From: Sphingomonas sp. URHD0057
GTDB lineage: Bacteria; Pseudomonadota; Alphaproteobacteria; Sphingomonadales; Sphingomonadaceae
Direction: 5' to 3'
Assembly: GCF_000620665.1 (NCBI RefSeq)
Contig: NZ_KK211162.1
Location: forward strand, 1,013,764 to 1,077,763
DNA: 64,000 bases
Shown: positions 38,166 through 45,784 of the stretch, one piece after another
How positions within the stretch are numbered: the stretch's first letter is position 1
Layout: the number at the start of each line of letters is the position of its first letter
The notes under the pieces: model-generated
What the model was told of the DNA's origin: nothing
The model's input: only the letters and a program-made list of their open reading frames with translations
The model's database searches: none
Program-made: the position numbers and the translations under genes

Positions 38166-38738
38166 ATGGGAAAATTCTTCGCGAATCTGAACCTGGTCCT
38201 GTGCGTGGGACTGATCCTTGCCGTGCTGATCGCGGTCTTTCCGGACTCCGGCTATCGGCCTCCGACCGGGGACCTCGTCAACGGCGTGCTGCAATGGCTG
38301 CACGTCTTCTTCGGCATCACCTGGATCGGGCTGCTCTATTATTTCAACTTCGTGCAGACGCCGACCATGCCGACGATTCCCGCCGAGCTGAAGCCGGGGG
38401 TCTCCAAGTACATCGCCCCTAAAGCCTTGTTCTATTTCCGCTGGGGCGCGGCCTTTACCGTCCTCACCGGCCTCCTCCTCGCCTGGTCCTATGGGGAGCT
38501 CGTCGAAGCGCTGACGCTGCAGCCGTCGGCGCGGCTAATCGGCATCGGCATGTGGCTGGCGCTGATCATGGCCTTCAACGTCTGGGTCATCATCTGGCCC
38601 AACCAGCAGAAGGTCCTCGGCCTGGTAGCCGCCGACGATGCGGCCAAGGCGAAAGCCGCTGCGACGGCGGGCATGGCCTCGCGCCTCAACGTGCTGCTGT
38701 CGATCCCAATGCTGCTGGCAATGACCAACGCCCACTGA
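38166..38738 (+). CDS. Membrane protein related to the PuuD (urate hydroxylase) membrane domain
   Basis: Protein of 190 aa. About four membrane spans: MGKFFANLNLVLCVGLILAV, VLQWLHVFFGITWIGLLYYFNF, KALFYFRWGAAFTVLTGLLL and IGMWLALIMAFNVWVIIWPNQ. LHVFFGITWIGLLYYFNFVQ and the WxNQQKVLG segment resemble the membrane part of bacterial PuuD proteins, but the cytochrome c domain found in the full-length oxidase is absent. No urate genes are nearby, so urate oxidation is not claimed. Confidence 0.7.
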   Translation: MGKFFANLNLVLCVGLILAVLIAVFPDSGYRPPTGDLVNGVLQWLHVFFGITWIGLLYYFNFVQTPTMPTIPAELKPGVSKYIAPKALFYFRWGAAFTVLTGLLLAWSYGELVEALTLQPSARLIGIGMWLALIMAFNVWVIIWPNQQKVLGLVAADDAAKAKAAATAGMASRLNVLLSIPMLLAMTNAH

Positions 38739-38755
38739 CGGGGGCGGTCGATCGC

Positions 38756-39304
38756 TCAGTGAACCCGGTAGCGCGCCAGCTGCTCGGCCGGCAGCTTCCA
38801 GCCCGGCGCCATGTCGCGCGCCTGGCTGAGATCCGTGAAGGCCGCCTTGAGATCGCCCATCATCTCATGCGCGACGCCGCGCGCGTAAAGCGCCAATGCG
38901 GGGCGGATCGTATGCGCCTCGATCGCGCGCTGGATGAGCGGCATGGCTTCGCTCGGCTTGTCCTGGCGTAGCCGCAGCAAGCCCTTGTTGAGATAGGCTT
39001 CGGCCTCGTTCCGGTCCATCGACAGCGCGGTGTCGAAATCGCGATCGGCGCCGGCATTGTCGCCGAGATTCATGCGAACGATGCCGCGATTGACGAGCGT
39101 TGCGACGCGGTCTTCAAAGCTCAGCGGCTCCTGATCCAGGGCAGCCGTGCAATTGTCGAGCTCGCCCGACCGGACGCTGTAGCTTTGCGATGCCGCATAG
39201 CAGGTGGCGGCGCGGCTTCCGACGCTGAACGTGCTGGCTTGGGCCGGTGCAATAGACAGACCGGCGACAAGAATAGTGCCGGTACAAAAAGTCAGCGCTT
39301 TCAT
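38756..39304 (-). CDS. Exported TPR protein
   Basis: Protein of 182 aa. MKALTFCTGTILVAGLSIAP followed by AQA is a signal peptide. Two or three TPR-like units follow: VNRGIVRMNLGDNAGADRDF, AYLNKGLLRLRQDKPSEAM and LYARGVAHEMMGDLKAAFTD. Two Cys in the mature part (TCYAAS, DNCTAAL) could form a disulfide. Probably a periplasmic protein-interaction module; partner unknown. Confidence 0.8.
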   Translation of the reverse strand: MKALTFCTGTILVAGLSIAPAQASTFSVGSRAATCYAASQSYSVRSGELDNCTAALDQEPLSFEDRVATLVNRGIVRMNLGDNAGADRDFDTALSMDRNEAEAYLNKGLLRLRQDKPSEAMPLIQRAIEAHTIRPALALYARGVAHEMMGDLKAAFTDLSQARDMAPGWKLPAEQLARYRVH

Positions 39305-39386
39305 AACGACCTCCGTGGATTCTGCCGTCGCATCATACCACGGGCGGAAGATCGTTTCCTGAGCGTTTTGAAAGCGAATTCGGCGT

Positions 39387-40439
39387 TTATGCCGAAGAAT
39401 CGTGAAGCTTATGCCGCTTCAAGGCATGACGAAGCTGGTCATAGCTGAGGCCCAGCGCGACGGCGGTCGCGCGCTGGTTGAAGCGGTTGCGCTTCAGCGC
39501 GTCCTCGAGCAGCGCGCGCTCATATTCCGCGACCGCTGACCGAAAATCACTGGTCGAGGCCGGCGCCGGGACCGGTGTCGCGCCCGGCAGGTCGGCATCG
39601 GCCGCGGTCTCGTCCTCGACCAGTCGTGCCGGCCCTACATAAGCCTGGGCTGCCGCGCGCGGCGCCCACGGCGAATGAAAGGGATCGAAGACGATCTCCT
39701 CGACCGGCCGCTCGGGGTCCTCGTGCCGGTAGACGGCGCGCTCGACGACGTTGCGGAGCTCGCGGACATTTCCCGGCCAGTGATAGGCCTCGAGCTCGGC
39801 CATCGCGCGCGGGCTGAATCCCGGCCAGTTGGGCCAGTCGAGCTCGACGCCCATGCGCCGCCCGAAGTGCTCCGCGAGCAATGGAATGTCTTCCTCGCGC
39901 GAGCGCAGGGGCGGCAAGGTGATGACCTCGAACGACAGGCGATCGAGCAGGTCGGCCCGAAACTTCCCCTTGTCGACCTGGGCGGGCAAGCTTTCGTTGG
40001 TCGCCGCGACGATACGGACGTCGACCGCGATCGGCCTCGACGCGCCGATGCGGGTGATTTCACCATATTCGACGGCGCGCAGGAGGCGGTCCTGGGCCGC
40101 CATCGACAACGTCCCGAGCTCATCGAGGAACAAGGTGCCGCCGTCGGCTTCCTCGAACCGCCCGTGGCGGGTCTTGGCGGCGCCCGTAAAGCTGCCCGCC
40201 TCATGTCCGAACAGCTCCGCCTCGATCAGGTTTTCGGGAAGCGCCGCGCAATTCATGACGATCAGCGGCCCGGCCCAGCGCTGCGACAGGTGATGAAGGC
40301 GTTCCGCGATCAGCTCCTTGCCGGTGCCGCGCTCGCCGACGACGAGCGCCGGCCGGTTGAGCGGCGCGGCCCGGCTCGCCCGCTCGACCGCGTCGAGGAA
40401 CGCCAGGCTTTGCCCGATGAATTGTTCGGCCCGCTCCAT
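39387..40439 (-). CDS. pspF: Phage shock protein operon transcriptional activator PspF
   Basis: Protein of 350 aa. A sigma-54-dependent AAA+ activator without an N-terminal receiver. Walker A is VGERGTGKELIAERLH, the sigma-54 contact loop reads AGSFTGA (Ser in place of the usual Ala of GAFTGA), Walker B is GGTLFLDELGTL and the sensor region is AATNESLPAQV. The C-terminal Fis-type helix-turn-helix is RFNQRATAVALGLSYDQLRHALKRHKL. It is divergent from pspA, as in E. coli, and is expected to be held inactive by PspA and to fire the sigma-54 promoter upstream of pspA. Confidence 0.96.
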   Translation of the reverse strand: MERAEQFIGQSLAFLDAVERASRAAPLNRPALVVGERGTGKELIAERLHHLSQRWAGPLIVMNCAALPENLIEAELFGHEAGSFTGAAKTRHGRFEEADGGTLFLDELGTLSMAAQDRLLRAVEYGEITRIGASRPIAVDVRIVAATNESLPAQVDKGKFRADLLDRLSFEVITLPPLRSREEDIPLLAEHFGRRMGVELDWPNWPGFSPRAMAELEAYHWPGNVRELRNVVERAVYRHEDPERPVEEIVFDPFHSPWAPRAAAQAYVGPARLVEDETAADADLPGATPVPAPASTSDFRSAVAEYERALLEDALKRNRFNQRATAVALGLSYDQLRHALKRHKLHDSSA

Positions 40440-40563
40440 TTTGTCTTTCGATCAGAAATCTGACCGACTGTTGGTGGCAAATCCCATGATTTGGCAAGGA
40501 TTTTCATGCTGATTTCACACTTAAAAATCGGAAAATTCAGCATGTTTGGCGTTTCTTGCGTTT

Positions 40564-40579
40564 TGGCACGCCTTTTGAA
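40564..40579 (+). promoter_or_regulatory. Sigma-54 promoter of the psp operon
   Basis: TGGCAC, five bases, then TTGAA: the -24/-12 elements of a sigma-54 promoter with one mismatch in the -12 half (TTGCA). It lies about 50 bp before the pspA ATG. The AT-rich upstream region (about 40470-40560) is where PspF binding sites would be expected. Confidence 0.85.
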
Positions 40580-40628
40580 TGGTAAATGGCAGGTACAGGG
40601 TCCTGATTTGTGAATGCGGAGTGCTGGA

Positions 40629-41297
40629 ATGGGTATTTTTTCCCGGTCGCGCGATATTTTCGCGGCCAATATCACGGAGCTGCTCGACCGCTCCGAAGAT
40701 CCGGCGAAGATGATCCGGATGGTCATCCTCGAGATGGAGGAGACGTTGGTCGAAGTGCGCTCGTCTGCGGCGCGCTGCATCGCCGACGGCAAGGAAATGC
40801 GGCGGGCCCTGATGCGGCTCGACGAACTCCAGTCGAGCTGGACCGAAAAGGCCGAGCTCGCGCTCAGCAAGGAGCGCGAGGACCTTGCCAAGGCAGCGTT
40901 GATGGAGCGCCAGAAAGCGGCGGACATGGCCGACGGCCTGCGCCAGGAAATCGGTGTCATCGACGGCACCCTCAAGGATTATGAGGCGGACATCGCCAAG
41001 CTGCAGGGCAAGCTGCGTGAAGCGCGCGCGCGCCAGAACGCGATCTCGACTCGGTTCGAAAGCGCGGTGACGCGAGCCAAGGCGCGCGAGATCATGAACG
41101 GCAATCGCACCGAGGACGCCTTTTCGCGCTTCGAGGTGCTCGAGCGCCGCGCCGACTTCGCCGAGGGCCGCGCGGACGCACTGGGAATGACGGGGCCGAA
41201 GAGCCTCGAGGAAGAGATTGCAGAACTAAGGGCGAGCGAGTCGGTCGATGCCGAGCTGGAGGCGATGAAGGCCGCGCTCAAAGCGAAGGGAAAATAA
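40629..41297 (+). CDS. pspA: Phage shock protein A
   Basis: Protein of 222 aa, a PspA/IM30 coiled-coil. The start MGIFSRSRDIFAANITELLD is the amphipathic membrane-binding helix, followed by EDPAKMIRMVILEMEETLVEVR and long coiled-coil, with FEVLERRADFAEGRADAL near the end. GGAG about 8 nt before the ATG sets the start; an extension of five codons is possible. It protects membranes under stress and binds PspF as negative regulator. Confidence 0.97.
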   Translation: MGIFSRSRDIFAANITELLDRSEDPAKMIRMVILEMEETLVEVRSSAARCIADGKEMRRALMRLDELQSSWTEKAELALSKEREDLAKAALMERQKAADMADGLRQEIGVIDGTLKDYEADIAKLQGKLREARARQNAISTRFESAVTRAKAREIMNGNRTEDAFSRFEVLERRADFAEGRADALGMTGPKSLEEEIAELRASESVDAELEAMKAALKAKGK

Positions 41298-41303
41298 GAC
41301 TTT

Positions 41304-41582
41304 ATGGATGATGTTCTCGGATATTTGGTTGGTGCGATCGCCATCCTCACCTGCTGCCTTGGGTTTCCGTGGCTAGTGTTTCACTACATCACCAAATGGA
41401 AGCAGGCGAAGACGTTGACGTCAGGCGACGAGCAACTGCTCGATGAGCTGCACGATGTCGCGCGAAGGCTTGACGACCGCCTGTGCACGATCGAGCGGAT
41501 CATGACCGCGGAAAATCCAGACTGGCGTCAGCAGTGCCTCCCGGGCCGCGAGAACCAGCGCCTGCTGGCGGACGGAGAATAA
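41304..41582 (+). CDS. pspB: Phage shock protein B
   Basis: Protein of 92 aa. One membrane span near the N-terminus (YLVGAIAILTCCLGFPWLVF) followed by HYITKWKQAK and a cytoplasmic helix with the motif RRLDDRLCTIERIMTAENPDW. E. coli PspB has the same plan and works with PspC to sense membrane stress. The longer C-terminal tail here (about 20 residues) is charged. Confidence 0.92.
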   Translation: MDDVLGYLVGAIAILTCCLGFPWLVFHYITKWKQAKTLTSGDEQLLDELHDVARRLDDRLCTIERIMTAENPDWRQQCLPGRENQRLLADGE

Positions 41583-41583
41583 A

Positions 41584-42024
41584 ATGGCGGACGATCGCTA
41601 CCCCATTTCTTCGGACCGGTCCGACCGCGGTTATTTGACCGAGCAGCCGGCCAGCCGCACCCGCTTCTATCGCGACAAGCGCCACGGCAAGGTCATGGGC
41701 GTCTGTGCCGGGATCGCCGATTATACGGGCTTCGACGTGAGCCTGGTCCGGATTTGCATGATCGCCGCACTGTTCCTCAGCAGCGGTTCCATCCTGCCGA
41801 TCTATTTCATCGCCGGCTGGATTGCGCCGGTGAAGCCGCGCGAGCTCGACTATTCCGACCGCGAGGAAACGCGCTTTTGGCAAGGCGTCCGCGCCTCACC
41901 GGCCCGGAGCGCGCGCGACATCCGCTCACGCTTCCGCGACCTCGACCGGCGCCTGGCCGACATCGAAAGCTATGTAACCACCGAAAATCGTTCGCTCGCT
42001 CGTGAAATCGACCAGCTTCGCTGA
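41584..42024 (+). CDS. pspC: Phage shock protein C
   Basis: Protein of 146 aa. The PspC domain begins FYRDKRHGKVMGVCAGIADY, followed by a hydrophobic stretch MIAALFLSSGSILPIYFIAG and WIAP. The C-terminal helix is DLDRRLADIESYVTTENRSL followed by AREIDQLR, the same motif type as in PspB and the small genes downstream. Expected to signal with PspB to PspA/PspF. Confidence 0.95.
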   Translation: MADDRYPISSDRSDRGYLTEQPASRTRFYRDKRHGKVMGVCAGIADYTGFDVSLVRICMIAALFLSSGSILPIYFIAGWIAPVKPRELDYSDREETRFWQGVRASPARSARDIRSRFRDLDRRLADIESYVTTENRSLAREIDQLR

Positions 42025-42048
42025 ACCACCAGGAAGGGGCACAACTCA

Positions 42049-42393
42049 ATGGATCAGGACGTCCAGCAAGTCTTCAACTTCGTCATTGACATACTGCCGT
42101 GGGTCGCCGCGATCGTCGCCTTCAGCGTCGGCGGCGCGGTATTTTCCACCTGGCTCAAGATCAAGAACGGCTATCCGCTGTCCAACAGCTGGGGGATGCC
42201 GATGCATCCCAAGACCGACAGCGAGGCAGCGGAGAGGATCCGCCTCCTCACGACTGAGAATGCCCAGCTCCGCGCCGAGCTCGGGTCGGTCAAGGACCGG
42301 CTGGAAAACATCGAGCGAATCGTGACCGACGAGCCGACACGGCTGGCTCAGGAGATTGATTCCCTCGCGCACGGCAAGGCTGGCCGCGCATGA
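42049..42393 (+). CDS. PspB-like small membrane protein in the psp operon
   Basis: Protein of 114 aa; AGGAAGGGG precedes the ATG. One span (VIDILPWVAAIVAFSVGGAVF), a loop SNSWGMPMHPKTDSEAA, then a coiled coil ending VKDRLENIERIVTDEPTRLA followed by QEIDSLAHG. The C-terminal motif matches PspB and PspC, so it belongs to the same membrane-stress unit. Stop overlaps the next ATG by 4 bp. Confidence 0.75.
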   Translation: MDQDVQQVFNFVIDILPWVAAIVAFSVGGAVFSTWLKIKNGYPLSNSWGMPMHPKTDSEAAERIRLLTTENAQLRAELGSVKDRLENIERIVTDEPTRLAQEIDSLAHGKAGRA

Positions 42394-42677
42394 TCGGCCC
42401 CGGCGAAGTGATGGTCGCGCTGATCGTCATCGGGCTCCCCGTGATCATGCTGATGGTGATCGGAAACCGCTTCTTTCGCCTCCGCGAAAAGAAGCTCGAG
42501 GTCGAAGCGGGGTTGGCAGCGGAAAAAGCCGCACAATATGCGTCGCGCACGATGGAGCTCGAGCAGCGTGTCCGAGTCCTCGAGCAGATCGCCACCGACG
42601 GAGGCGCCCAGACGGCCGCCCAAATCGAGGCGTTGCGTGAGCACAAGCGGATCGAGAGCGGAGAAGAAATTCGATGA
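42390..42677 (+). CDS. Small membrane/coiled-coil protein in the psp operon (I)
   Basis: Protein of 95 aa. Residues about 4-28 are a membrane span (EVMVALIVIGLPVIMLMVIG), followed by FFRLREKKLEVEAG and a coiled coil with LEQRVRVLEQIATDGGAQTA. The helix is a weaker version of the RhxxhERIhT motif seen in its neighbours. It overlaps both flanking genes by 4 bp. Function unknown, probably an accessory PspB-type sensor. Confidence 0.7.
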   Translation: MIGPGEVMVALIVIGLPVIMLMVIGNRFFRLREKKLEVEAGLAAEKAAQYASRTMELEQRVRVLEQIATDGGAQTAAQIEALREHKRIESGEEIR

Positions 42678-42922
42678 ATCCTTTTGAGATGGTTGCGGTG
42701 ATCGTGGTCGCGGTGATGATCGGGTCAGTCCTCCGCGCGCGGTACGGCTATCATCGACGCGGTGGTGCGCCCGCGGGCGTCAGTCCCGAAGAGCGTGCCG
42801 AGACTTTGCGCCTGCGCGAGGAAGTGAAACAGCTCAAGGAACGGATCACCGTCCTGGAGCGGATCACGATCGAAAAAGAGAACAGCCTGGCCAAGGAAAT
42901 CGAGTCGCTCCGCGACCGCTAG
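42674..42922 (+). CDS. Small membrane/coiled-coil protein in the psp operon (II)
   Basis: Protein of 82 aa. A span at residues about 3-20 (PFEMVAVIVVAVMIGSVLRA), then RARYGYHRRG and a coiled coil with LREEVKQLKERITVLERITI and a closing EKENSLAKEIESLRDR. It is clearly paralogous to the 83-aa protein at 43009 (same layout, LxxEVKxLKERhxVhERIT and ENSLxxEIExLRDR). Translationally coupled to the gene before it. Confidence 0.75.
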   Translation: MNPFEMVAVIVVAVMIGSVLRARYGYHRRGGAPAGVSPEERAETLRLREEVKQLKERITVLERITIEKENSLAKEIESLRDR

Positions 42923-43008
42923 CGATGCTAGGGCAAAGGGGTGAGCGGTCTTCCAGCCCTGTCGGACATTCGGGAGCGCGATAATATCGGGGTGGAGGAC
43001 AAAGCCTA

Positions 43009-43260
43009 ATGGACGGCGGACAACTCACGGCGGTTCTCATTGTCGCGATCGTTATGGTGGCCTCGATTATCCGCGCGAGGTTCGGCTATGGCCGGCACGG
43101 CCGTCGCGGCGGCGAGGTGAGCGCCGGGGAACAGGCCGAAAACCTGCGCCTTCGGGACGAGGTGAAAGAGCTAAAGGAGCGCCTCAAGGTGATCGAGCGG
43201 ATCACGGTCGAAAAGGAAAACAGCCTGTCTCGCGAAATCGAGCAGCTACGCGATCGCTAG
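43009..43260 (+). CDS. Small membrane/coiled-coil protein, paralogue at the end of the psp locus
   Basis: Protein of 83 aa with GGAGG before the ATG. MDGGQLTAVLIVAIVMVASI is the span, RARFGYGRHG the basic loop, and RDEVKELKERLKVIERITVE with KENSLSREIEQLRDR the coiled coil. The similarity to the preceding 82-aa protein indicates a recent tandem duplication. An 86-bp gap separates the two and no clear terminator is visible in it. Confidence 0.75.
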   Translation: MDGGQLTAVLIVAIVMVASIIRARFGYGRHGRRGGEVSAGEQAENLRLRDEVKELKERLKVIERITVEKENSLSREIEQLRDR

Positions 43261-43292
43261 TGACCGCGCTGCCCCGGTGTTAGGGCAGGCGC

Positions 43293-43709
43293 ATGCCGCT
43301 GCCCGCGCTCAAAGACATTCTCGAGGAATATCAGCTCGTCGATGCCGAGGACCGCTACCGGCTGCTGATCGACCTTGGCCGCCAGCTCGAACCGATGCCC
43401 GAGGCGCTCAAGACCGACGCGACCAAGGTACGCGGCTGCTCGGCTTCGGTCTGGGTTTATCCGACCGCCGCGGACGGGCGGCTGCATTTCCTCGCCGACA
43501 GCAACGCCGCGATCACCAAGGGCATTGTCGCGCTGATCCTGTCATCGGTGCAGGATAAGCCCGCGGCGGAAGTGGCCCGAATGGATGTTGCCGACCTCCT
43601 CGCTCCGTTCGAGCTCGCCAGGCACCTCAGCGCCAACCGCACGCAAGGCGTTCCCAACATGATTGCTCTCGTGAAAGCGACCGCGGAGCGCTACGCTGCG
43701 GCCGCCTGA
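43293..43709 (+). CDS. sufE: Cysteine desulfuration protein SufE
   Basis: Protein of 138 aa. The active-site Cys49 lies in KVRGCSASVW; RYRLLIDLGRQLEPMPE precedes it, and the closing FELARHLSANRTQGVPNMIALV is typical. SufE accepts persulfide sulfur from SufS for Fe-S cluster assembly. No other suf gene is adjacent, so it is an isolated copy. Confidence 0.96.
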   Translation: MPLPALKDILEEYQLVDAEDRYRLLIDLGRQLEPMPEALKTDATKVRGCSASVWVYPTAADGRLHFLADSNAAITKGIVALILSSVQDKPAAEVARMDVADLLAPFELARHLSANRTQGVPNMIALVKATAERYAAAA

Positions 43710-43731
43710 GGAGTACGGCTGGGGAAGTTGA

Positions 43732-44151
43732 TTGGAAAACGACTCAATACGAACGATTGGTACCGACACGCTCGTCGACATCTGGATCGACGGCAAAATC
43801 CGCGCCCTGTGCGTTTCGCATGAGGCCATCGGCGCCTTCCTTGGCTTCGACCAGGCCAAGGACCTGACCGAAAGCGACCGCTGCGAATTCGTCAGGACTC
43901 ATCTGCCGCTGATCATCACCGCGGCCAAGGCACGGCTCGGCGAAACGGGCTTTGACGCCGAGGCAGTGACCATCGACGTCGGGCAGCTGCCGCGCCCGGA
44001 CGGAAAGCCTGGCGATCGTCGCGAGAACGATCGCCGCTCGAGTGAACGGCGCAAGGTCGATGTCCCGCGACGGGGACAGGCGGAACGGCGGCGGAGCGAT
44101 CGCCGGCAGGGCGACCGGCGGACGAAGCCCGCCAAGCCACGGACGCGTTAA
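43732..44151 (+). CDS. Hypothetical protein with Arg-rich RR-repeat tail
   Basis: Protein of 139 aa starting at TTG after GGGGAAG; no better start is in frame. The N-terminal 85 residues form a compact domain (TLVDIWIDGKIRALCVSHEA, LTESDRCEFVRTHLPLIITA) vaguely like DUF1488 proteins. From about residue 92 the tail is RRENDRRSSERRKVDVPRRG and RRRSDRRQGDRR, repeated RRxxxRR units that suggest nucleic-acid or membrane-phosphate binding. Its stop overlaps that of the convergent J-domain gene. Function unknown. Confidence 0.55.
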   Translation: MENDSIRTIGTDTLVDIWIDGKIRALCVSHEAIGAFLGFDQAKDLTESDRCEFVRTHLPLIITAAKARLGETGFDAEAVTIDVGQLPRPDGKPGDRRENDRRSSERRKVDVPRRGQAERRRSDRRQGDRRTKPAKPRTR

Positions 44152-44693
44152 CCGACCGTCGTCTTCCCGCTGTTCCGCTCCTCGGCCTTTTTGAGGACGT
44201 CGTAAGCCGCCTGCACCTGCTTGAACCGCTTGGCCGCCTCGTGGTCGCCGGGATTGGCGTCCGGATGCGTTTCCTTCACCAGCCGCCGATGGGCCGCCTT
44301 GACCGCCTTGAAATCGGCGTCGGGCTCCAGCTCCAGGGCATCGAGGGCGCGCATCTCGTCGCGGCTTCGCGTGCCGTCGCCCGGCCCCGCCCATTGCCAT
44401 TGGGCGGACTGGCGAAATCCCTTCGCCCCAAGCTCCTCGTCGGCGGCGCGCCGCGCCGCCTCTTCGGGGCTTAGCCCGGCGAAATAATTCCAGTTCTTGT
44501 TGTATTCGGCGGCGTGCGCCTCGCAGAAATACCAGCGGTCGGAACTGTGCGGCGCCTTGGGCGCGGGCCGGTCGCCGATCTCATTGCAGCCTTCGCGGTC
44601 ACACAGCCGAATCCGCGCGGCCGAGCGGCTCTTGTCGCCATAAGAGCGCCAGCGCGGAAATCCCCAGTCGTCCGATCGTTTGTGCTTGGCCAT
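44148..44693 (-). CDS. J-domain protein (DnaJ family) with N-terminal zinc-like motif
   Basis: Protein of 181 aa. The J domain is at the C-terminus, with AHRRLVKETHPDANPGD containing the HPD tripeptide (residues 143-145) that stimulates DnaK ATPase. The N-terminal part has CDREGCNEIGDR and WYFCEAHAAEYN (Cys31, Cys36, Cys57, His60), a possible zinc site. It stands alone, without dnaK. Such short proteins act as specialised co-chaperones. The ATG at 44693 is preferred over an upstream start at 44738, which lies in a repeat. Confidence 0.88.
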   Translation of the reverse strand: MAKHKRSDDWGFPRWRSYGDKSRSAARIRLCDREGCNEIGDRPAPKAPHSSDRWYFCEAHAAEYNKNWNYFAGLSPEEAARRAADEELGAKGFRQSAQWQWAGPGDGTRSRDEMRALDALELEPDADFKAVKAAHRRLVKETHPDANPGDHEAAKRFKQVQAAYDVLKKAEERNSGKTTVG

Positions 44694-44710
44694 TCGAATC
44701 CTTTTGCCGT

Positions 44711-44797
44711 CATTGCGAGGAGCAAGGCGACGAAGCAATCCATTTGCGCCGTCTGGATTGCTTCGCCCGCATCAGGGTGCGGGGTCGCAATGACGAA
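44711..44797. repeat. GTCATTGCGAG-type palindromic repeat, copy 1
   Basis: GTCATTGCGAGGAGCAAGGC, then GAAGCAATCCA, an inverse TGGATTGCTTC and finally GTCGCAATGACG form a long interrupted palindrome. This sequence is widespread in bacterial genomes as a REP/MITE-like element. A second copy is at 56623-56697. It lies between the J-domain gene and rnpB. Confidence 0.8.
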
Positions 44798-44802
44798 AAT
44801 GA

Positions 44803-45192
44803 TGCCAGAGGGCCTGTAAGCCGGGTTCTGTCCATCGCGCCTTGTGGGCGAGACTGTGCGGCCATTCCTCTAGGAGACGAGTCGCCCCGCCCCTCAAGCA
44901 ACCAACCCGGGCGACGAGCCGGAACAGGCCCATATGTCGCCCCTATTCGGTCTTGCACCCGGTGGGGTTTACCGTGCCGATCCCGTTGCCGCGACCGCGG
45001 TGCGCTCTTGCCGCACCCTTTCGACCTTACCCGTCCGAAGCCGGGCGGTGTCCTTTCTGTGGCACTGTCCCTGATGCGCCTTCGCCGAAGCTAGCGGCGC
45101 ACCGCCGGGCGTTACCCGGCACCGTTGTTCCGTGGAGCCCGGACTTTCCTCGCCGGAGACAAGTCCCCGCCGCGGCCGCCCGGCCCTCTGGC
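44803..45192 (-). ncRNA. rnpB: RNase P RNA (class A)
   Basis: The minus strand opens GCCAGAGGGCC, which pairs with GGCCCTCTGGC at its other end, forming helix P1 over about 390 nt. Inside are the conserved GAGGAAAGTCCGGGCTCC segment (complement near 45131-45155) and, near the 3' end, the complement of GTAAGCCGGGTTCTGTCC, both diagnostic of class A RNase P RNA. It processes tRNA 5' ends together with the protein subunit (rnpA, not in this window). Exact ends are set by the P1 pairing and may be a few bases off. Confidence 0.95.
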
Positions 45193-45238
45193 GAGCGGGA
45201 TATAGGGGAATGGCCCGACCGTTGCGAGTCAGGTTCCC

Positions 45239-45268
45239 AATGTCTGCTTTGGGTGGAGAGCGGACCTT
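45239..45268. repeat. AATGTCnGC palindromic repeat (copy at lipoprotein 3' end)
   Basis: AATGTCTGC, TTTGGGTGGAGA and GCGGACCTT: an imperfect palindrome with G-T pairing. The stop codon of the lipoprotein gene lies at its border. Confidence 0.55.
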
Positions 45269-45710
45269 AGTCGGGGCATTCCTCGAACCTGACAAGGCGC
45301 TCACCAACATCCGAGGCGGCCGCAAAGAGCTTACGCTTTGCCGCCTCACGCTTTGGCGGGGCAGACGTGCGATAAACAAAATCCAAGCGATACGCTCGGT
45401 CGTAGCTTAAATGGTGCGGACCGTTCGGATTACACCTGTCGCGAGGCATCGGGGACAGAACCACGGTCACGCCGCTTGCCTCTAGAGTATACATTTTGCT
45501 CCGGTCAGCATCCGGAGGCGCATAATCCGATGGCTCCCATGCCCCAGACAAGCGGTTTGAGAGAGCGTCCAGGAAACGCTCGACTGGAACTTTGCTCGTG
45601 TTCAACACGAAGTTTTCTTGGTCTGGCCGCGTAACCCGACACCCGGTTAGGGTGAGCGGGACGCAAATACAGACGAGAGCCGCAGCAAAGCGGCGGAAAG
45701 CTAGGCTCAT
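45267..45710 (-). CDS. Lipoprotein, unknown function
   Basis: Protein of 147 aa. RRFAAALVCICVPLTLTGCR contains a lipobox (LTGC) with lipidated Cys at about residue 24. The mature domain is basic, with DRAYRLDFVYRTSAPPKREA near the end; two further Cys occur (DRCNPN, EECPD). No family recognised. It lies between rnpB and an amidase gene, flanked by two palindromic repeats. Confidence 0.7.
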   Translation of the reverse strand: MSLAFRRFAAALVCICVPLTLTGCRVTRPDQENFVLNTSKVPVERFLDALSNRLSGAWEPSDYAPPDADRSKMYTLEASGVTVVLSPMPRDRCNPNGPHHLSYDRAYRLDFVYRTSAPPKREAAKRKLFAAASDVGERLVRFEECPD

Positions 45711-45735
45711 TCGTCCTCGCTACGATAGCGGCGCT

Positions 45736-45765
45736 AATGTCTGCAACGGGTCGAACGCAGACATT
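45736..45765. repeat. AATGTCTGC perfect palindromic repeat
   Basis: AATGTCTGC and GCAGACATT form a perfect 9-bp stem around a 12-nt loop (AACGGGTCGAAC). It lies between the divergent or tandem genes of the lipoprotein and amidase and may act as a hairpin terminator or mRNA stabiliser. Confidence 0.7.
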
Positions 45766-45784
45766 GGCAACTGACTATCGCTCC

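Noticed and set aside
45236-45268. Possible tRNA or small RNA from the hairpin near rnpB
   Set aside because: Sequence matches the dispersed palindrome family; no cloverleaf can be drawn.
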